From contig CAWFUH010000017.1 of NCBI GenBank assembly GCA_963818855.1, forward strand, positions 558,001 to 622,000: 64,000 nt of DNA. Reading direction: 5' to 3'. A program made the position numbers and the translations under genes. The DNA comes from Bog-159 sp963818855 (GTDB lineage: Bacteria > Acidobacteriota > Terriglobia > Bryobacterales > Bryobacteraceae). The first letter of the stretch is position 1, and each line of letters opens with the position of its first letter. The notes below the pieces were generated by a model. That model did no database searches. It was not told the DNA's origin and saw only the letters and a program-made list of their open reading frames with translations. This document shows, one piece after another, positions 44,927 to 53,333 of the stretch.

Positions 44927-45338
44927 ATGCGGCGCTGTTTGCTTAAAGGATGCGAGCAACGCTTTCATCCCCAGCAAGCACGCCAGCGCTATTGCAGCGA
45001 GCGCTGCCGGCACGCAGCGCGGAAGTGGTCCCGCTGGAAGGCCCAGCAGGCGTACCGGGCGACGGTGGCGGGCAAACAGAAACGCAACGGCCAAAGCCGT
45101 CATTACCGAGAGCGGGTCCGGAGCCGGAAACCACCAGAACCAGAAGCGGTTAGCGCGCCCGCGAGGGTAATCACTACAGAACATTTTTTTCGACCATTGC
45201 TGCGACCGGCCGGGTTGCTACGAGAGATTCGTGCGTGCGCGGCGAAGTCCCTTACAACGCTTCTGTTCCCACGCCTGCCGGCGCGCGCTGGAGCGCGTCG
45301 TAGAACGGGAGCGGCGCTGGAAACAGGCGCGCACTTAA
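44927..45338 (+). CDS. Two-module cysteine-cluster protein, apparent +1 frameshift (element 2)
   Basis: From ATG 44927 the zero frame is MRRCLLKGCEQRFHPQQARQ, RYCSERCRHAARKWSRWKAQ and then QSRHYRERVRSRKPPEPEAV, RVITTEHFF. At the TTTTTTT run (45184-45190) a +1 shift gives FFDHCCDRPGCYERFVRARR, SPLQRFCSHACRRALERVVE and ERERRWKQART-stop at 45338. The unshifted frame instead runs to 45352 with text unlike element 1. The shifted text is 70-80 percent identical to element 1. The fused product would be about 137 residues with two Cys-rich modules. The ATG is the best visible start, without a strong ribosome site. Confidence 0.65.
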
Positions 45339-45348
45339 TCCGGAGATA

Positions 45349-45378
45349 TTGATCCGCGGGCGGCGCGGGCCTTACATT
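45349..45378 (+). promoter_or_regulatory. Promoter of the ParB-like gene, element 2
   Basis: TTGATC (45349-45354) and TACATT (45373-45378) with an 18-bp spacer, followed by CAGCCTGTC. The hexamers and the trailing motif match the element 1 promoter while the spacer differs, so they are conserved selectively. The ParB-like ATG is 12 bp further on. Confidence 0.55.
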
Positions 45379-45389
45379 CAGCCTGTCTG

Positions 45390-46496
45390 ATGCAACTGGA
45401 GTTTCACCAACTCGACCGGCGATGGGAACACCTGCGCGTGCGCCATCCGGCGCGGCAGCGGCGGCTACTGGCGTCGCTGGCCGAGAGTGGGCAGCAATCG
45501 CCCATCGTGGTGGTAGCGGCGGAGGGCCCGGCGGATCGTTACGTGGTCATCGACGGCTATAAGCGGATCGCAGCGCTGGAACAACTGGGGCGGGACACAG
45601 TGGAAGCGGTGGTATGGCCGATGAGCGAAGCCGCGGCCGTGCTGCTGGACCGCTCGCTGCGGCTGAGCGAACACGAGACCGCGCTGGAGGTGGGCTGGCT
45701 GCTGGCGGAGTTGGAGCAGCGCTTCGGCTATAGCCTCGACGAGTTGGCGCGCCGGTTTGATCGTAGCGTGAGCTGGGTGTCGCGGCGGCTGGCGCTGGTG
45801 GAGGTCCTGCCGGAAGCCATCCAACAGCAGGTGCGCGAGGGCCAGATCTTGGCGCAAGTGGCGTTGAGGTTTCTGGTGCCGGTGGCCCGCCAAAACCTGG
45901 AAGACTGCCAGCGCATGGCGGCGATCTTCGCCAAACATCACTGCGATACGCGGGAAGCCAGCCAACTGTATGGCGCTTGGCGCCAGGGGTCGGCCGCGAT
46001 TCGCAAACGCATCCTGGATGCGCCGGAGCTGTTTTTCAAAACGCGGCGGCAAGCGCAGGAGAAAGCCCCGGCCGAGGCCGGAGCCGAACTGTTGCGCGAT
46101 CTGGAGATGCTGGCCGCCATCGTGAACCGCGCGCAGCGGCGGCTGGCCGGCGCGGCGGCGCTGGAACTGGATCGCCAGCAGTGCGAAGCCGCAGGGCAAC
46201 AGATCGCTCGCATTCAAAATCAACTCCGCCGCATCGACGAAAAACTCTTACCGGAGCAAGTACCGCATGTTGAGCCAAGCGCAACGCACCACGATTCTGG
46301 AACTGCATACGCAGCAGGTGAGCAAACGCGAAATCGCGCGGGTACTGGGGATCTCCCGCGTGGCTGTCCGCAAAGTCTTGCGCGCGAACTCCACCACCGT
46401 GCCGGAGTTGCAGCGTGCGGAGAAAGCCGCACCCCACCGGCAACAGATCCTGGAGCTTTTCGAGCAGTGCAAGGGGAATCTCGTGCGAGTCCATGA
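45390..46496 (+). CDS. ParB/Spo0J-like protein upstream of istA (element 2)
   Basis: The ParB-type N-terminus reads LLASLAESGQQSPIVVVAAE and RYVVIDGYKRIAALEQLGRD; an HTH region follows (YSLDELARRFDRSVSWVSRR, LALVEVLPEAIQQQVREGQI). The part after about residue 293 (beyond 46267) overlaps istA in another frame and looks like noise (TRNRAGTGDLPRGCPQS). The natural C-terminus probably lies near 46270, where ATGTTGA would provide an ATG/TGA junction one base out of frame. A late frameshift or a tolerated extension are both possible. Confidence 0.7.
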   Translation: MQLEFHQLDRRWEHLRVRHPARQRRLLASLAESGQQSPIVVVAAEGPADRYVVIDGYKRIAALEQLGRDTVEAVVWPMSEAAAVLLDRSLRLSEHETALEVGWLLAELEQRFGYSLDELARRFDRSVSWVSRRLALVEVLPEAIQQQVREGQILAQVALRFLVPVARQNLEDCQRMAAIFAKHHCDTREASQLYGAWRQGSAAIRKRILDAPELFFKTRRQAQEKAPAEAGAELLRDLEMLAAIVNRAQRRLAGAAALELDRQQCEAAGQQIARIQNQLRRIDEKLLPEQVPHVEPSATHHDSGTAYAAGEQTRNRAGTGDLPRGCPQSLARELHHRAGVAACGESRTPPATDPGAFRAVQGESRASP

Positions 46497-46964
46497 GGAG
46501 TTGCTGGCGGGCGGCGCGGCGTTGTCGTATGCCGCGTTAACGGCTTTCTGTCGGCGGCACGGAATCGGCTACGCGCCACCCACGCCGGCGGGACAGTATG
46601 ACTTTGCGCCCGGCCAGGAACTGCAGCACGACACGTCTCCCCACGAGCTCGAACTGGGCGGCAAGAAACGCCGGGTACAGACCGCCTCGGCGGTGCTGTG
46701 CTATTCGCGGATGCTGTTCTTCCAGTGCTATCCCACCTTCCGGCGTTTTGACTGCAAGGTATTTCTCCACGAGGCGCTGCGCTATACAGGTGGTGCCCCG
46801 ACCCGGGTCATGATCGATAACACGCACGTAGTGGTGCTGCGCGGCAGCGGGCGCGAGATGGTTCAGGTGCCGGAGATGGCCGCCTTTGGAGAGCGTTTGG
46901 GCTTTCAGTTCGTGGCGCACGCGATTGGGAATGCGAACCGTTCCGCGCGCGTCGAGCGCCCCTT
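46267..46964 (+). pseudogene. istA: IS21 transposase IstA (element 2), N-terminal part
   Basis: The HTH is TILELHTQQVSKREIARVLG. The DDE domain begins with GQELQHDTSPHELELGG (first Asp), then GAPTRVMIDNTHVVVLRGSG (second Asp) and breaks at ARVERP, inside the conserved catalytic-Glu motif. The sequence resumes at 50381 as FSFIENNFLAGRTF. With one CCCCTT removed, the joined gene is 1407 bp, exactly 469 codons. The RIT insertion therefore inactivated a previously intact transposase. Confidence 0.88.
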
Positions 46965-46965
46965 A

Positions 46966-48048
46966 TCAGCGCAGTTCCTGGTTATGCACAGTTAGCCGTC
47001 TCCTTGGACCTATCCACGGCGTTTGTTCCGTTGACTCCTTTGCATAATCTTTGTCCTTTCGTCCGCCGGTCAGCATAGCAACAAGTTGGTCCGGCGCACT
47101 GAATCTCCCTCTGCGAAGGGCGGGAGGGGTGAGTGCGCTGACAGCGGCCAGCTTCTCCGTCGGGTCGGCCCGAAGATACATCTCGGTGGTCTGCACGCTG
47201 CTGTGGCCGAGCCAGAGGGCAACCTTCCGAATGTCGTGTGTGGTTTGGAGCATCAACATCGCACAGCCATGCCTCAAGGTGTGTGGTGAAACGCGCTTGT
47301 TGCACAACGAGGGACAACTCAGTCTCGCAGCCGCTACATGGCATTTGAGCACGTATTCGAATCCAGTCCGTGACATGGCGCTACCGCGTGCATTGAGGAA
47401 GAGTTCGGGCACGGCCGCCTCGCCACGGATGGCAAGCCATGCACGAAGATTTGCACCGGTCCGCGTCCAGACTGGCAGCACTCGTTCGCGTCTGCCTTTT
47501 CCGAGGATTCGGACGAAGGGCCGCGGCTCAAAGGTCACGTTATCGACCCTCAGACCCACAAGCTCGGAGACTCGAAGACCTGCGACAAAGCAAACGTCCA
47601 TCATGGCTCGATCGCGGATTCCGAACCGAGTCCGCGGGTCAGGGACATTCAGTACGGCCTGCATCTCGTCGAGCGTGATGTGCGCAACCAACTTCGTATC
47701 AGTCTTCTTAAGCGGTATCGCGAGAATCCGTCGTACCTGTTCCAACGCGGATGGGACTTGATACTCGACATATCGCATGAACGATTTGATGGCGGACAAC
47801 CGGACGTTCCTCGTCACGGGTCCGTTTTTGCGCTCGGTCTCGATGTGCTGCAAAAATGCGACGACCAAGGGTGCGTCGATCTGCTCCAGGTCCAGTTGCG
47901 ATGGATTTTTACCCAATCGCGAGGCGGCGTACTGAAACAACAGGCGGAACGCGTGCGCGTAGGTGTCGCAGGTATGTTCGCTCGCGCGACGATCAATGGG
48001 AAGCCGCTCGCGCAGAAATGCGGTGATATAAGGAGCCAGAGGCGTCAC
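46966..48048 (-). CDS. RIT tyrosine recombinase, third gene
   Basis: The GTG at 48048 is chosen because it overlaps the stop of the second gene (GTGA) and follows AAAGGAGACC. The SAM-like N-terminal domain is LAPYITAFLRERLPIDRRAS. The catalytic domain holds Arg in VAGLRVSELVGLRVDNV, the HTLRHGCAM box, LGHSSVQTTEMYLRAD with the Tyr nucleophile, and the Lys in RILGKGRRERVLPVW. The stop codon lies inside the left inverted repeat. The protein of 360 residues appears intact. Confidence 0.88.
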   Translation of the reverse strand: MTPLAPYITAFLRERLPIDRRASEHTCDTYAHAFRLLFQYAASRLGKNPSQLDLEQIDAPLVVAFLQHIETERKNGPVTRNVRLSAIKSFMRYVEYQVPSALEQVRRILAIPLKKTDTKLVAHITLDEMQAVLNVPDPRTRFGIRDRAMMDVCFVAGLRVSELVGLRVDNVTFEPRPFVRILGKGRRERVLPVWTRTGANLRAWLAIRGEAAVPELFLNARGSAMSRTGFEYVLKCHVAAARLSCPSLCNKRVSPHTLRHGCAMLMLQTTHDIRKVALWLGHSSVQTTEMYLRADPTEKLAAVSALTPPALRRGRFSAPDQLVAMLTGGRKDKDYAKESTEQTPWIGPRRRLTVHNQELR

Positions 48049-48950
48049 GATCGGTCTCCTTTGCAGAGAGTCTCCGACAGATCGGAGATCTGTCCCAGTA
48101 CGTGGGGAGTCGCGTGAAGATACCAATAGGTACTATCGATCTGGCTGTGGCCCATATAGGTCATTAAGGCCAGCATGTTTGCATCGACGACCGTTCGGTC
48201 ACCGGAGCAGGACTCGAGGACCCTGACTGCAAAACCATGACGAAGGTCATGGACGCGCGGGCCGGGTTGCCCCGGACCGGGGTGGATCCCCATCGCCCGC
48301 ACGATACGTAGAAATACGGTCACGACGCCGGAAGGCCGCATGCCACGGCCACGCTGGGAGACAAACACGTGATCGTCCTGAACTGTTCCTCTGCGATCCA
48401 GATACCGCTTGAGGCCGACCATCGTCGTCGGATCCAGCGGCACCAGGCGGCTCTTCTGGAACTTTGTTTCCCGAATCACCAAGCAGTCTTCAGTTATGTC
48501 GTGGAGCCGGAGGTTCAACGCCTCGGAAATGCGCAAGCCGGTGACGGCCAGCAACGAGAAAAGCGTCGTAAAGGTCCATGGCCGGATCGATCCACCCGGT
48601 GGAAGCTTTGAGGCACGCACCAGCAATTCATGTAATTGATCGGCAGTGAAAATGAAAGGGCGATAGCGGACCCGTCGTGCCCGGAACACTCGTTCGGAGG
48701 GGACCTCATGACCCGCATCTTCGGCACGGGCGAAGCGGGCGAACACCCTGAGCATGCCCAGGCGGTTGGCACGCTGACCCTCTGACGGGGCTTGGGTTGC
48801 CCACTCTATGGCCGTGCAAGTACGGATGTGGGTTTCCCCCCGCTGGGCAGCAAAAGAAGCGAAGCCGTGGAGCAGGTACTGATGCACCTTCATGCCGAAA
48901 CCAGTAGACCGCCGAAGCTCAAGATAGGAATCCACCAGTTGGCTCAGCAT
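48045..48950 (-). CDS. RIT tyrosine recombinase, second gene
   Basis: The ATG at 48950 follows GGAGGTG and overlaps the first gene by 7 bp. Longer upstream frame is shadow. N-terminal MLSQLVDSYLELRRSTGFGM; catalytic motifs are AVTGLRISEALNLRLHDITE (Arg), ETKFQKSRLVPLD (Lys), RVHDLRHGFAVRVLE (His-x-x-Arg), YMGHSQIDSTYWYLHATPHV (His and Tyr). The 301-residue protein looks intact. The three RIT recombinases are thought to act together in transposition; their individual roles are not known. Confidence 0.88.
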   Translation of the reverse strand: MLSQLVDSYLELRRSTGFGMKVHQYLLHGFASFAAQRGETHIRTCTAIEWATQAPSEGQRANRLGMLRVFARFARAEDAGHEVPSERVFRARRVRYRPFIFTADQLHELLVRASKLPPGGSIRPWTFTTLFSLLAVTGLRISEALNLRLHDITEDCLVIRETKFQKSRLVPLDPTTMVGLKRYLDRRGTVQDDHVFVSQRGRGMRPSGVVTVFLRIVRAMGIHPGPGQPGPRVHDLRHGFAVRVLESCSGDRTVVDANMLALMTYMGHSQIDSTYWYLHATPHVLGQISDLSETLCKGDRS

Positions 48951-50221
48951 GGGAACACCTCCGGCCACGGAAGAGCGATGCTCCGGAGACGCTGCACGTC
49001 TACCTTGGCATAGTGCGCCGTTGTGTCGAGATACTGATGGCGGAGGACGGTGCCAACCTGTTCGAGCGTGGCGCCTTGGCGCAACATCTCTGTGGCAGCC
49101 GAATGGCGAAGTACGTGCGCGCCGCGAAATGGCGCCTCCACGCCGGCCCGGGCAATGGCACGCTCTACGATCGCGGGCACGGAAGAGACCTTGAGTGGCT
49201 TCCACGGGGCTAGCACGCGGACGAACAGACGGCTGTCCTGAACGGGCGGGCGCCCCCTTCGCAAGTACTCCAGAATGGCATCACCCACTTCTTGCGTGAT
49301 GGGAAGTTTTACTTCGTAACGGGATTTACCCGACACGCGAACGCTGGCACTCACCCAATCAAGATCGCTGAGGTCCATTTTGACAATGTCACCTGCGCGC
49401 AACCCAAGCCGTGCCAAGAGCAGAATCGCAGCACGGTCCCTCAGTCCAACTGTGGTCTCACGCTCACAAGCGGCAATCACACGTTCGATATCGGCGGCCG
49501 GCAGGTATCGAGGGAGCGCGGAGAGACGCCACATCGCCAGGCTCGGCACAGCGTCGTCCAGCCCCGTCCTGCACTTACCCTCAGCAATCAGGTGACGCAA
49601 GAACATCCGCATTACCGAGGTGACCTCTTTGGCTCTCGATCGGCTGCGGCCCTTGGTCCGGCTGAGAATAAAGGTGCGGATCGATTCGGCTCGGTAAAGC
49701 CGGGGATCTGTACCGAGGGCCGCCAGCGCGTCCTCGATGACGACGCCGTATTGGCGTAACGTGCCTTCTCGGGTGCCGCGCTGGGTTCGCATCCATTCCA
49801 GGAAGGCCGCAACCAAAGGCGACGGACCGGCCTCCTGGTTCGGCGGCGGCACAGAAGTGACCACGCCGCAGCCCCGCAAATAATCCATAAGCGCCTGTGC
49901 GCCAGCCAGCAGCCTTACATCGTCGTGACCGGATAACCGCAACGGTCTGCGACAACGGCACGTGCTCAAATGTACCTCGAATTCCCCCAGCATGCTTTCA
50001 TGTAGCTGTTCGATAGACCTCCCCTTGCGCTGGTTCCATTGACTAAAGTGGGCGGCCCCTTGCAGCCGTTTACGCAGAATCCAATAGCTGAATCCCTGGG
50101 CTTTCAGTCCTTCCGATATCGCTGAAAGGTGCGGACCCGCAGGGGTCGCCAGAAGTCGCGTGAGAGACTGGCGCCATTTAAAATATTCGGTGATCACTTG
50201 CTTCCTCCTTTGGGCGAGCAT
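48944..50221 (-). CDS. RIT tyrosine recombinase, first gene
   Basis: This is the longest of the trio (425 residues). An extended N-terminal part (SHLSAISEGLKAQGFSYWIL-like helices, then LLGEFEVHLSTCRCRRPLRL) precedes a core-binding domain with VAAFLEWMRTQRGTREGTLR. The catalytic domain shows LARLGLRAGDIVKMDLSDLD (Arg), VSGKSRYEVKLPI (Lys), AHVLRHSAATEMLRQGATLE (His-x-x-Arg), LRHQYLDTTAHYAKVD (His, Tyr). It is the promoter-proximal gene, with GGAGGAAG just before its ATG. Confidence 0.88.
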   Translation of the reverse strand: MLAQRRKQVITEYFKWRQSLTRLLATPAGPHLSAISEGLKAQGFSYWILRKRLQGAAHFSQWNQRKGRSIEQLHESMLGEFEVHLSTCRCRRPLRLSGHDDVRLLAGAQALMDYLRGCGVVTSVPPPNQEAGPSPLVAAFLEWMRTQRGTREGTLRQYGVVIEDALAALGTDPRLYRAESIRTFILSRTKGRSRSRAKEVTSVMRMFLRHLIAEGKCRTGLDDAVPSLAMWRLSALPRYLPAADIERVIAACERETTVGLRDRAAILLLARLGLRAGDIVKMDLSDLDWVSASVRVSGKSRYEVKLPITQEVGDAILEYLRRGRPPVQDSRLFVRVLAPWKPLKVSSVPAIVERAIARAGVEAPFRGAHVLRHSAATEMLRQGATLEQVGTVLRHQYLDTTAHYAKVDVQRLRSIALPWPEVFPC

Positions 50222-50354
50222 CGACCCGCCCCGGAAGAAAGTCTAACGATTATGCAAAATAACCTGGCTTCATTTTGGTAGTATTTCCGTTAAGAATCAC
50301 CATCTTGGGCCAGGATTCGACCGTCAACTGTGCATAACCAATGACTAAGCTGAT

Positions 50355-50386
50355 AAGGGGTTATGCGCTGCAGTGCATAACCCCTT
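50355..50386. repeat. 32-bp palindrome at the RIT right junction
   Basis: The arms are AAGGGGTTATGC and GCATAACCCCTT around an 8-bp centre, with a single mismatched pair. The outer 6 bp of the right arm (CCCCTT) is the interrupted istA target, and the left arm carries its reverse complement. TTATGC also occurs inside the RIT inverted repeats. The uninterrupted istA frame would not contain this palindrome, so it came with or was created by the insertion. Confidence 0.85.
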
Positions 50387-51095
50387 CTCATTTATCGAAA
50401 ACAACTTTCTGGCGGGGCGCACGTTCGCCAGTTGGGAGGATCTGAACCAACAGGCACGGCAGTGGTGCGACAAGGTCAACGCGACTTACAAGAAGCATAT
50501 CCGCGCGGTGCCGCGCGAACTGTTCGCGGTCGAGCGCATGCACCTCAAACCGCTGCCGGCGTGGATTCCCGAAGTGTATCGTCTGCATCAGCGAACGGTG
50601 GACGTGGAAGGCTACGTCTCGGTGAACTCGATTCGTTACTCGGTTCCGGTCGCCTGGATCGGACATCGGGTGGAAGTGCGTGAGACACGGGACAAGATCG
50701 AGATCGAAATGGATGCGCGCCATATCGTCACGCATGCGCATGCGGTGACGCCACTGTCGCAGCGCGTCACTCTCGCCGCGCATCGGCCGCCGCGTGGGGA
50801 AGGCGTCAAACGCAGCGATCCGCACCCGGAGGAAAAGGCCATCGTCGAAGCCGCGCCGGAGACCGCACTCTACGTGGCGGCACTGAAGCAAAAGAGCCGC
50901 AAGGTGGTGGCGCTTGCCTTGCGGCAACTGTTGCGCTTGCTGCGGGAATATCCGCGCGAATCGTTCCTGGCCGCGGTGCAGGAAGCCGCACGGTATGGGC
51001 TCTACGATCTCGACCGTCTGGAGCGAATGATTCTACGCCGCGTGGCGCGTGATTACTTCCTGTTGCTGGATACGGACACCGACTCCCATGACTGA
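50381..51095 (+). pseudogene. istA: IS21 transposase IstA (element 2), C-terminal part
   Basis: Continuing from the RIT junction, the frame reads FSFIENNFLAGRTFASWEDL, HIRAVPRELFAVERMHLKPL, then SVNSIRYSVPVAWIGHRVEV and a helical C-terminus ending DTDTDSHD at 51095. FSFIENNF completes the VERPFxFIExNF catalytic-Glu motif begun before the RIT element. The stop overlaps the istB start (ATGACTGA). Confidence 0.85.
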
Positions 51096-51813
51096 AGAAC
51101 TGGAACAACTGCTGAAGAATCTCAAGCTGCGGCGCATGCTCGGCGTTTACGACGAACAGTTACGCGCCGCGGAGAAAACGCAAACCTCTTACTCTGAGTT
51201 CGTCGCCGGGCTGTTGCGCGCGCAATGGCACGATCGGCAGGAAAGCGCTCTGGAGTGGCGCATCCGCAGGGCGAATCTGCCGGAACGCTGGTCGCTGGAA
51301 TCGTTCCCCTGGGCGCGACAGCCCGGCGTGAACCGCAAGCAGATGCGCACTTTCGCCGAACTCGACTTCGTCGCCAAGCACGAGAATCTGGTGTTGACGG
51401 GGCCGACCGGTGTGGGCAAAACCGGACTGGCTTGCGGCCTTCTGTTGAAGGCTTTGCAGAACGGTCATCGTTGCCAGTTCATCCGTGCACAGGATCTATT
51501 CGACGAGATGTACGCCTCGCTGGCAGACCGATCCACGCGCCAGTTACTCAATCGCCTGGCCCGCCTGGACGTCCTGTTGATCGATGAGTTCGGATATCTG
51601 AATCTCAAGCCCGAGCAGTCGAACACCTTCTTCAAGCTGATGGAGGAACGCTATACGCGCCACTCAACAATCCTCACGACCAACTTGGGATATGACGAGT
51701 GGCAAAACTTCCTCGGCAACAAGTCGATGGTGGATGCGCTGCTGAGCCGTGTGCGGCATTACTGCCACACCGTGACCATCAACGGTCCCTCGTTGCGCGA
51801 ACCGCAGGGCTGA
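51088..51813 (+). CDS. istB: IS21 family ATPase IstB (element 2), 241 aa
   Basis: The ATG at 51088 (MTEELEQLLKNLKLRRMLGV) overlaps the istA stop by 8 bp. The AAA+ core has Walker A LTGPTGVGKTGLACG and Walker B DVLLIDEFGYLNLKPEQSNT, then TILTTNLGYDEWQNFLGNKS and the arginine-finger region DALLSRVRHYCHTVTINGPS. Length and motifs are those of classical IstB, closer to the family consensus than the element 1 copy. It appears intact although its IstA is broken. Confidence 0.93.
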   Translation: MTEELEQLLKNLKLRRMLGVYDEQLRAAEKTQTSYSEFVAGLLRAQWHDRQESALEWRIRRANLPERWSLESFPWARQPGVNRKQMRTFAELDFVAKHENLVLTGPTGVGKTGLACGLLLKALQNGHRCQFIRAQDLFDEMYASLADRSTRQLLNRLARLDVLLIDEFGYLNLKPEQSNTFFKLMEERYTRHSTILTTNLGYDEWQNFLGNKSMVDALLSRVRHYCHTVTINGPSLREPQG

Positions 51814-51817
51814 ACTC

Positions 51818-52423
51818 ATGGAACAGCGCGACTATGTGCGCCGGCTTCTGGACGCCTACGCCCGTGTTTCCACGAACGATCAGCAGACGCTGTCCATGCA
51901 GAGTCGCGCCATGCGGGAGTATGCTGCCCGGCGGGGTTGGGCCATTGCGGTGAACGTCCATGAGGTCGGCTCCGGTGCGGCCAAGCGAGAAGCCCGTGAG
52001 AAACTGCTGGAGGCCGCCCGTCGCCGCCAGATCGATGTCGTGCTGGTGTGGCGGCTGGACCGCTGGGGCCGGTCGGTAACGGATCTCCTGGCAACCCTTC
52101 AGGAACTGGAGCATCTCGGTGTGGGCTTCGTGTCGCTGACCGAGGCGCTGGACCTGACTACGCCCGCAGGTCGAGCGATGGCGGGGTTGCTGGCCGTCTT
52201 CGCCGCATTCGAGCGGGAGATCCTGGGTGAGAGAACTCGGGCTGGTCTGGCCCACGCAAGGCAGAACGGCAAACGCCTGGGCCGTCCCGCAACGGCAGCC
52301 GCGCACGCGACCGAGATCCGGAGACTCCATCGCGCTGGCGTCGCCAAAGCTGAGATCGCCCGTCGGCTCGGGGTCGGGCGCACTTCCGTACGCCGAATCC
52401 TGAGCGATTCCTCCCAGAAATAG
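51818..52423 (+). CDS. Serine resolvase/invertase, 201 aa
   Basis: The catalytic domain has AYARVSTNDQQTLSMQSRAM (Ser nucleophile in RVST), RRQIDVVLVWRLDRWGRSVT, GVGFVSLTEALDLTTPAGRA and FAAFEREILGERTRAGLAHA. A C-terminal HTH of the Hin type follows: IRRLHRAGVAKAEIARRLGV and GRTSVRRILSD. It starts 4 bp after istB, so it is probably translated with the element. It could resolve cointegrates, which is unusual equipment for an IS21 element. Confidence 0.88.
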   Translation: MEQRDYVRRLLDAYARVSTNDQQTLSMQSRAMREYAARRGWAIAVNVHEVGSGAAKREAREKLLEAARRRQIDVVLVWRLDRWGRSVTDLLATLQELEHLGVGFVSLTEALDLTTPAGRAMAGLLAVFAAFEREILGERTRAGLAHARQNGKRLGRPATAAAHATEIRRLHRAGVAKAEIARRLGVGRTSVRRILSDSSQK

Positions 52424-52538
52424 GTCCCCCTCCTTCTTTACGCAGGCCCACCGAAAGCACACACCGAATACACGCCGGGTCGCACTGTCGAGCGGTCGCA
52501 CTGGCATGTTCAGGCCTGTTTCATGTTCGATCGCCATT

Positions 52539-52655
52539 GGTGACGGTGGCTTCCACGCGGCGGTGAGCTACGCAGTGGGCTCCTCTCCCTTTGCGGTAGC
52601 GGTAGGGGACCTCAATGGCGACCGCAAGCTCGACAGGGCCGTGACAAATGCAAAT
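52539..52655 (+). pseudogene. FG-GAP/VCBS repeat remnant
   Basis: About 39 codons read GDGGFHAAVSYAVGSSPFAV and AVGDLNGDRKLDRAVTNAN, one complete FG-GAP blade with its calcium-binding DLNGDRKLD loop. It is what remains of a secreted beta-propeller gene. The open frame runs on into an unrelated gene remnant, so the predicted fusion is a junction artefact of rearrangement. Confidence 0.65.
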
Positions 52656-52715
52656 CTCACTTTGCGAAGAACCTCGGATATCTTCTGGCCAACCGTGAGT
52701 GGATGGCATCCCCGC

Positions 52716-53333
52716 GAGTTCACTTTCCTGAAGCAGGCGGAATCCAAGCGGGTTACCGAGTCCGTTGAATGCCTCCATCGAGCGGCCCCATACGAGGTCT
52801 TCATTTGCGACGTCCAGGCGGATTTGGACTCGCCGGTAGAAACCGGCGCGGAACAGACCGTTCAGGTCATGTACCGGGGTTTGCTGCGCGAAATGGACTA
52901 CGCAGAGGATTTCGATATCTCAGAGCTTGAGATCGAACTGGAAAAAAAGGGCAACCTTGCCGCGTTCCAAGAGCTCTGCCGTGCGGAATATAAGGAGGAG
53001 TGGCGAAAGCTTCGTAACGGCGGGGGGAATTTCGGGCGTGTGAGCGCATTGCTGCACTGCTCGATCCCCAGACTTACACTGCGCTGGACGCGTGGCTGAA
53101 GATGGTTGAGGCCCGGTCTTCCAAGAGGCCCGCGGTCAAGGATTTTGTCGAAAAATCGGTTCGATCTATGCGAAATTCGCCGTCCCGGGAAGGCCCTGGC
53201 TTTCATATTGGACGACATGGGCCAATACGCCGCCCTTAGCGGCGAACGCCTGGAGTGCCAGCGCGCCATCGTCGAGCGGTTTGGCAAAGAAAGCCTCAAG
53301 CGGATGAGGGCGGAACGATGCCAGGTCCAGCCT
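52716..53333 (+). pseudogene. brxC: BREX BrxC/PglY-like ATPase, first remnant
   Basis: The text FLKQAESKRVTESVECLHRA, APYEVFICDVQADLDSPVET, MYRGLLREMDYAEDFDISEL and later RRPGKALAFILDDMGQYAAL with AIVERFGKESLKRM corresponds to the middle of BrxC/PglY P-loop proteins. At least two frameshifts interrupt it. The N-terminal part with Walker A is absent, replaced by the FG-GAP remnant. The sequence is interrupted at 53334 and resumes at 55201. No other BREX gene is in the window. Confidence 0.7.

Larger units (their letters stand above)
46963..50356 (-). mobile_element. Recombinase-in-trio (RIT) element
   Basis: Three overlapping tyrosine recombinase genes lie on one strand between inverted ends. 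Both ends start TTATCAGC and share TGGTTATGCACAGTT. A 32-bp palindrome (50355-50386) with AAGGGGTTATGC arms sits at the right junction. CCCCTT occurs on both outer sides (46959-46964 and 50381-50386). Three recombinases in tandem, inverted ends and lack of other cargo are the definition of RIT elements. It lies in the istA gene of IS21-like element 2. Confidence 0.9.
44640..52430 (+). mobile_element. IS21-like element 2 with ParB-like protein and resolvase, interrupted by RIT
   Basis: The element has the same gene order as element 1: structured leader, cysteine-cluster protein, ParB-like protein, istA, istB. A serine resolvase follows istB by 4 bp. Sequence divergence from element 1 is considerable, and it lacks the methyltransferase. 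A 3.4-kb RIT element splits istA. Both outer boundaries are approximate: the left is guessed from repeat-like text near 44640, the right from the end of the resolvase gene. Confidence 0.65.

Noticed and set aside
52506..53099. Single 197-residue protein starting with an FG-GAP blade
   Set aside because: The frame fuses an FG-GAP remnant to a BrxC-like remnant and ends at a frameshift; it is a junction product, not a gene.
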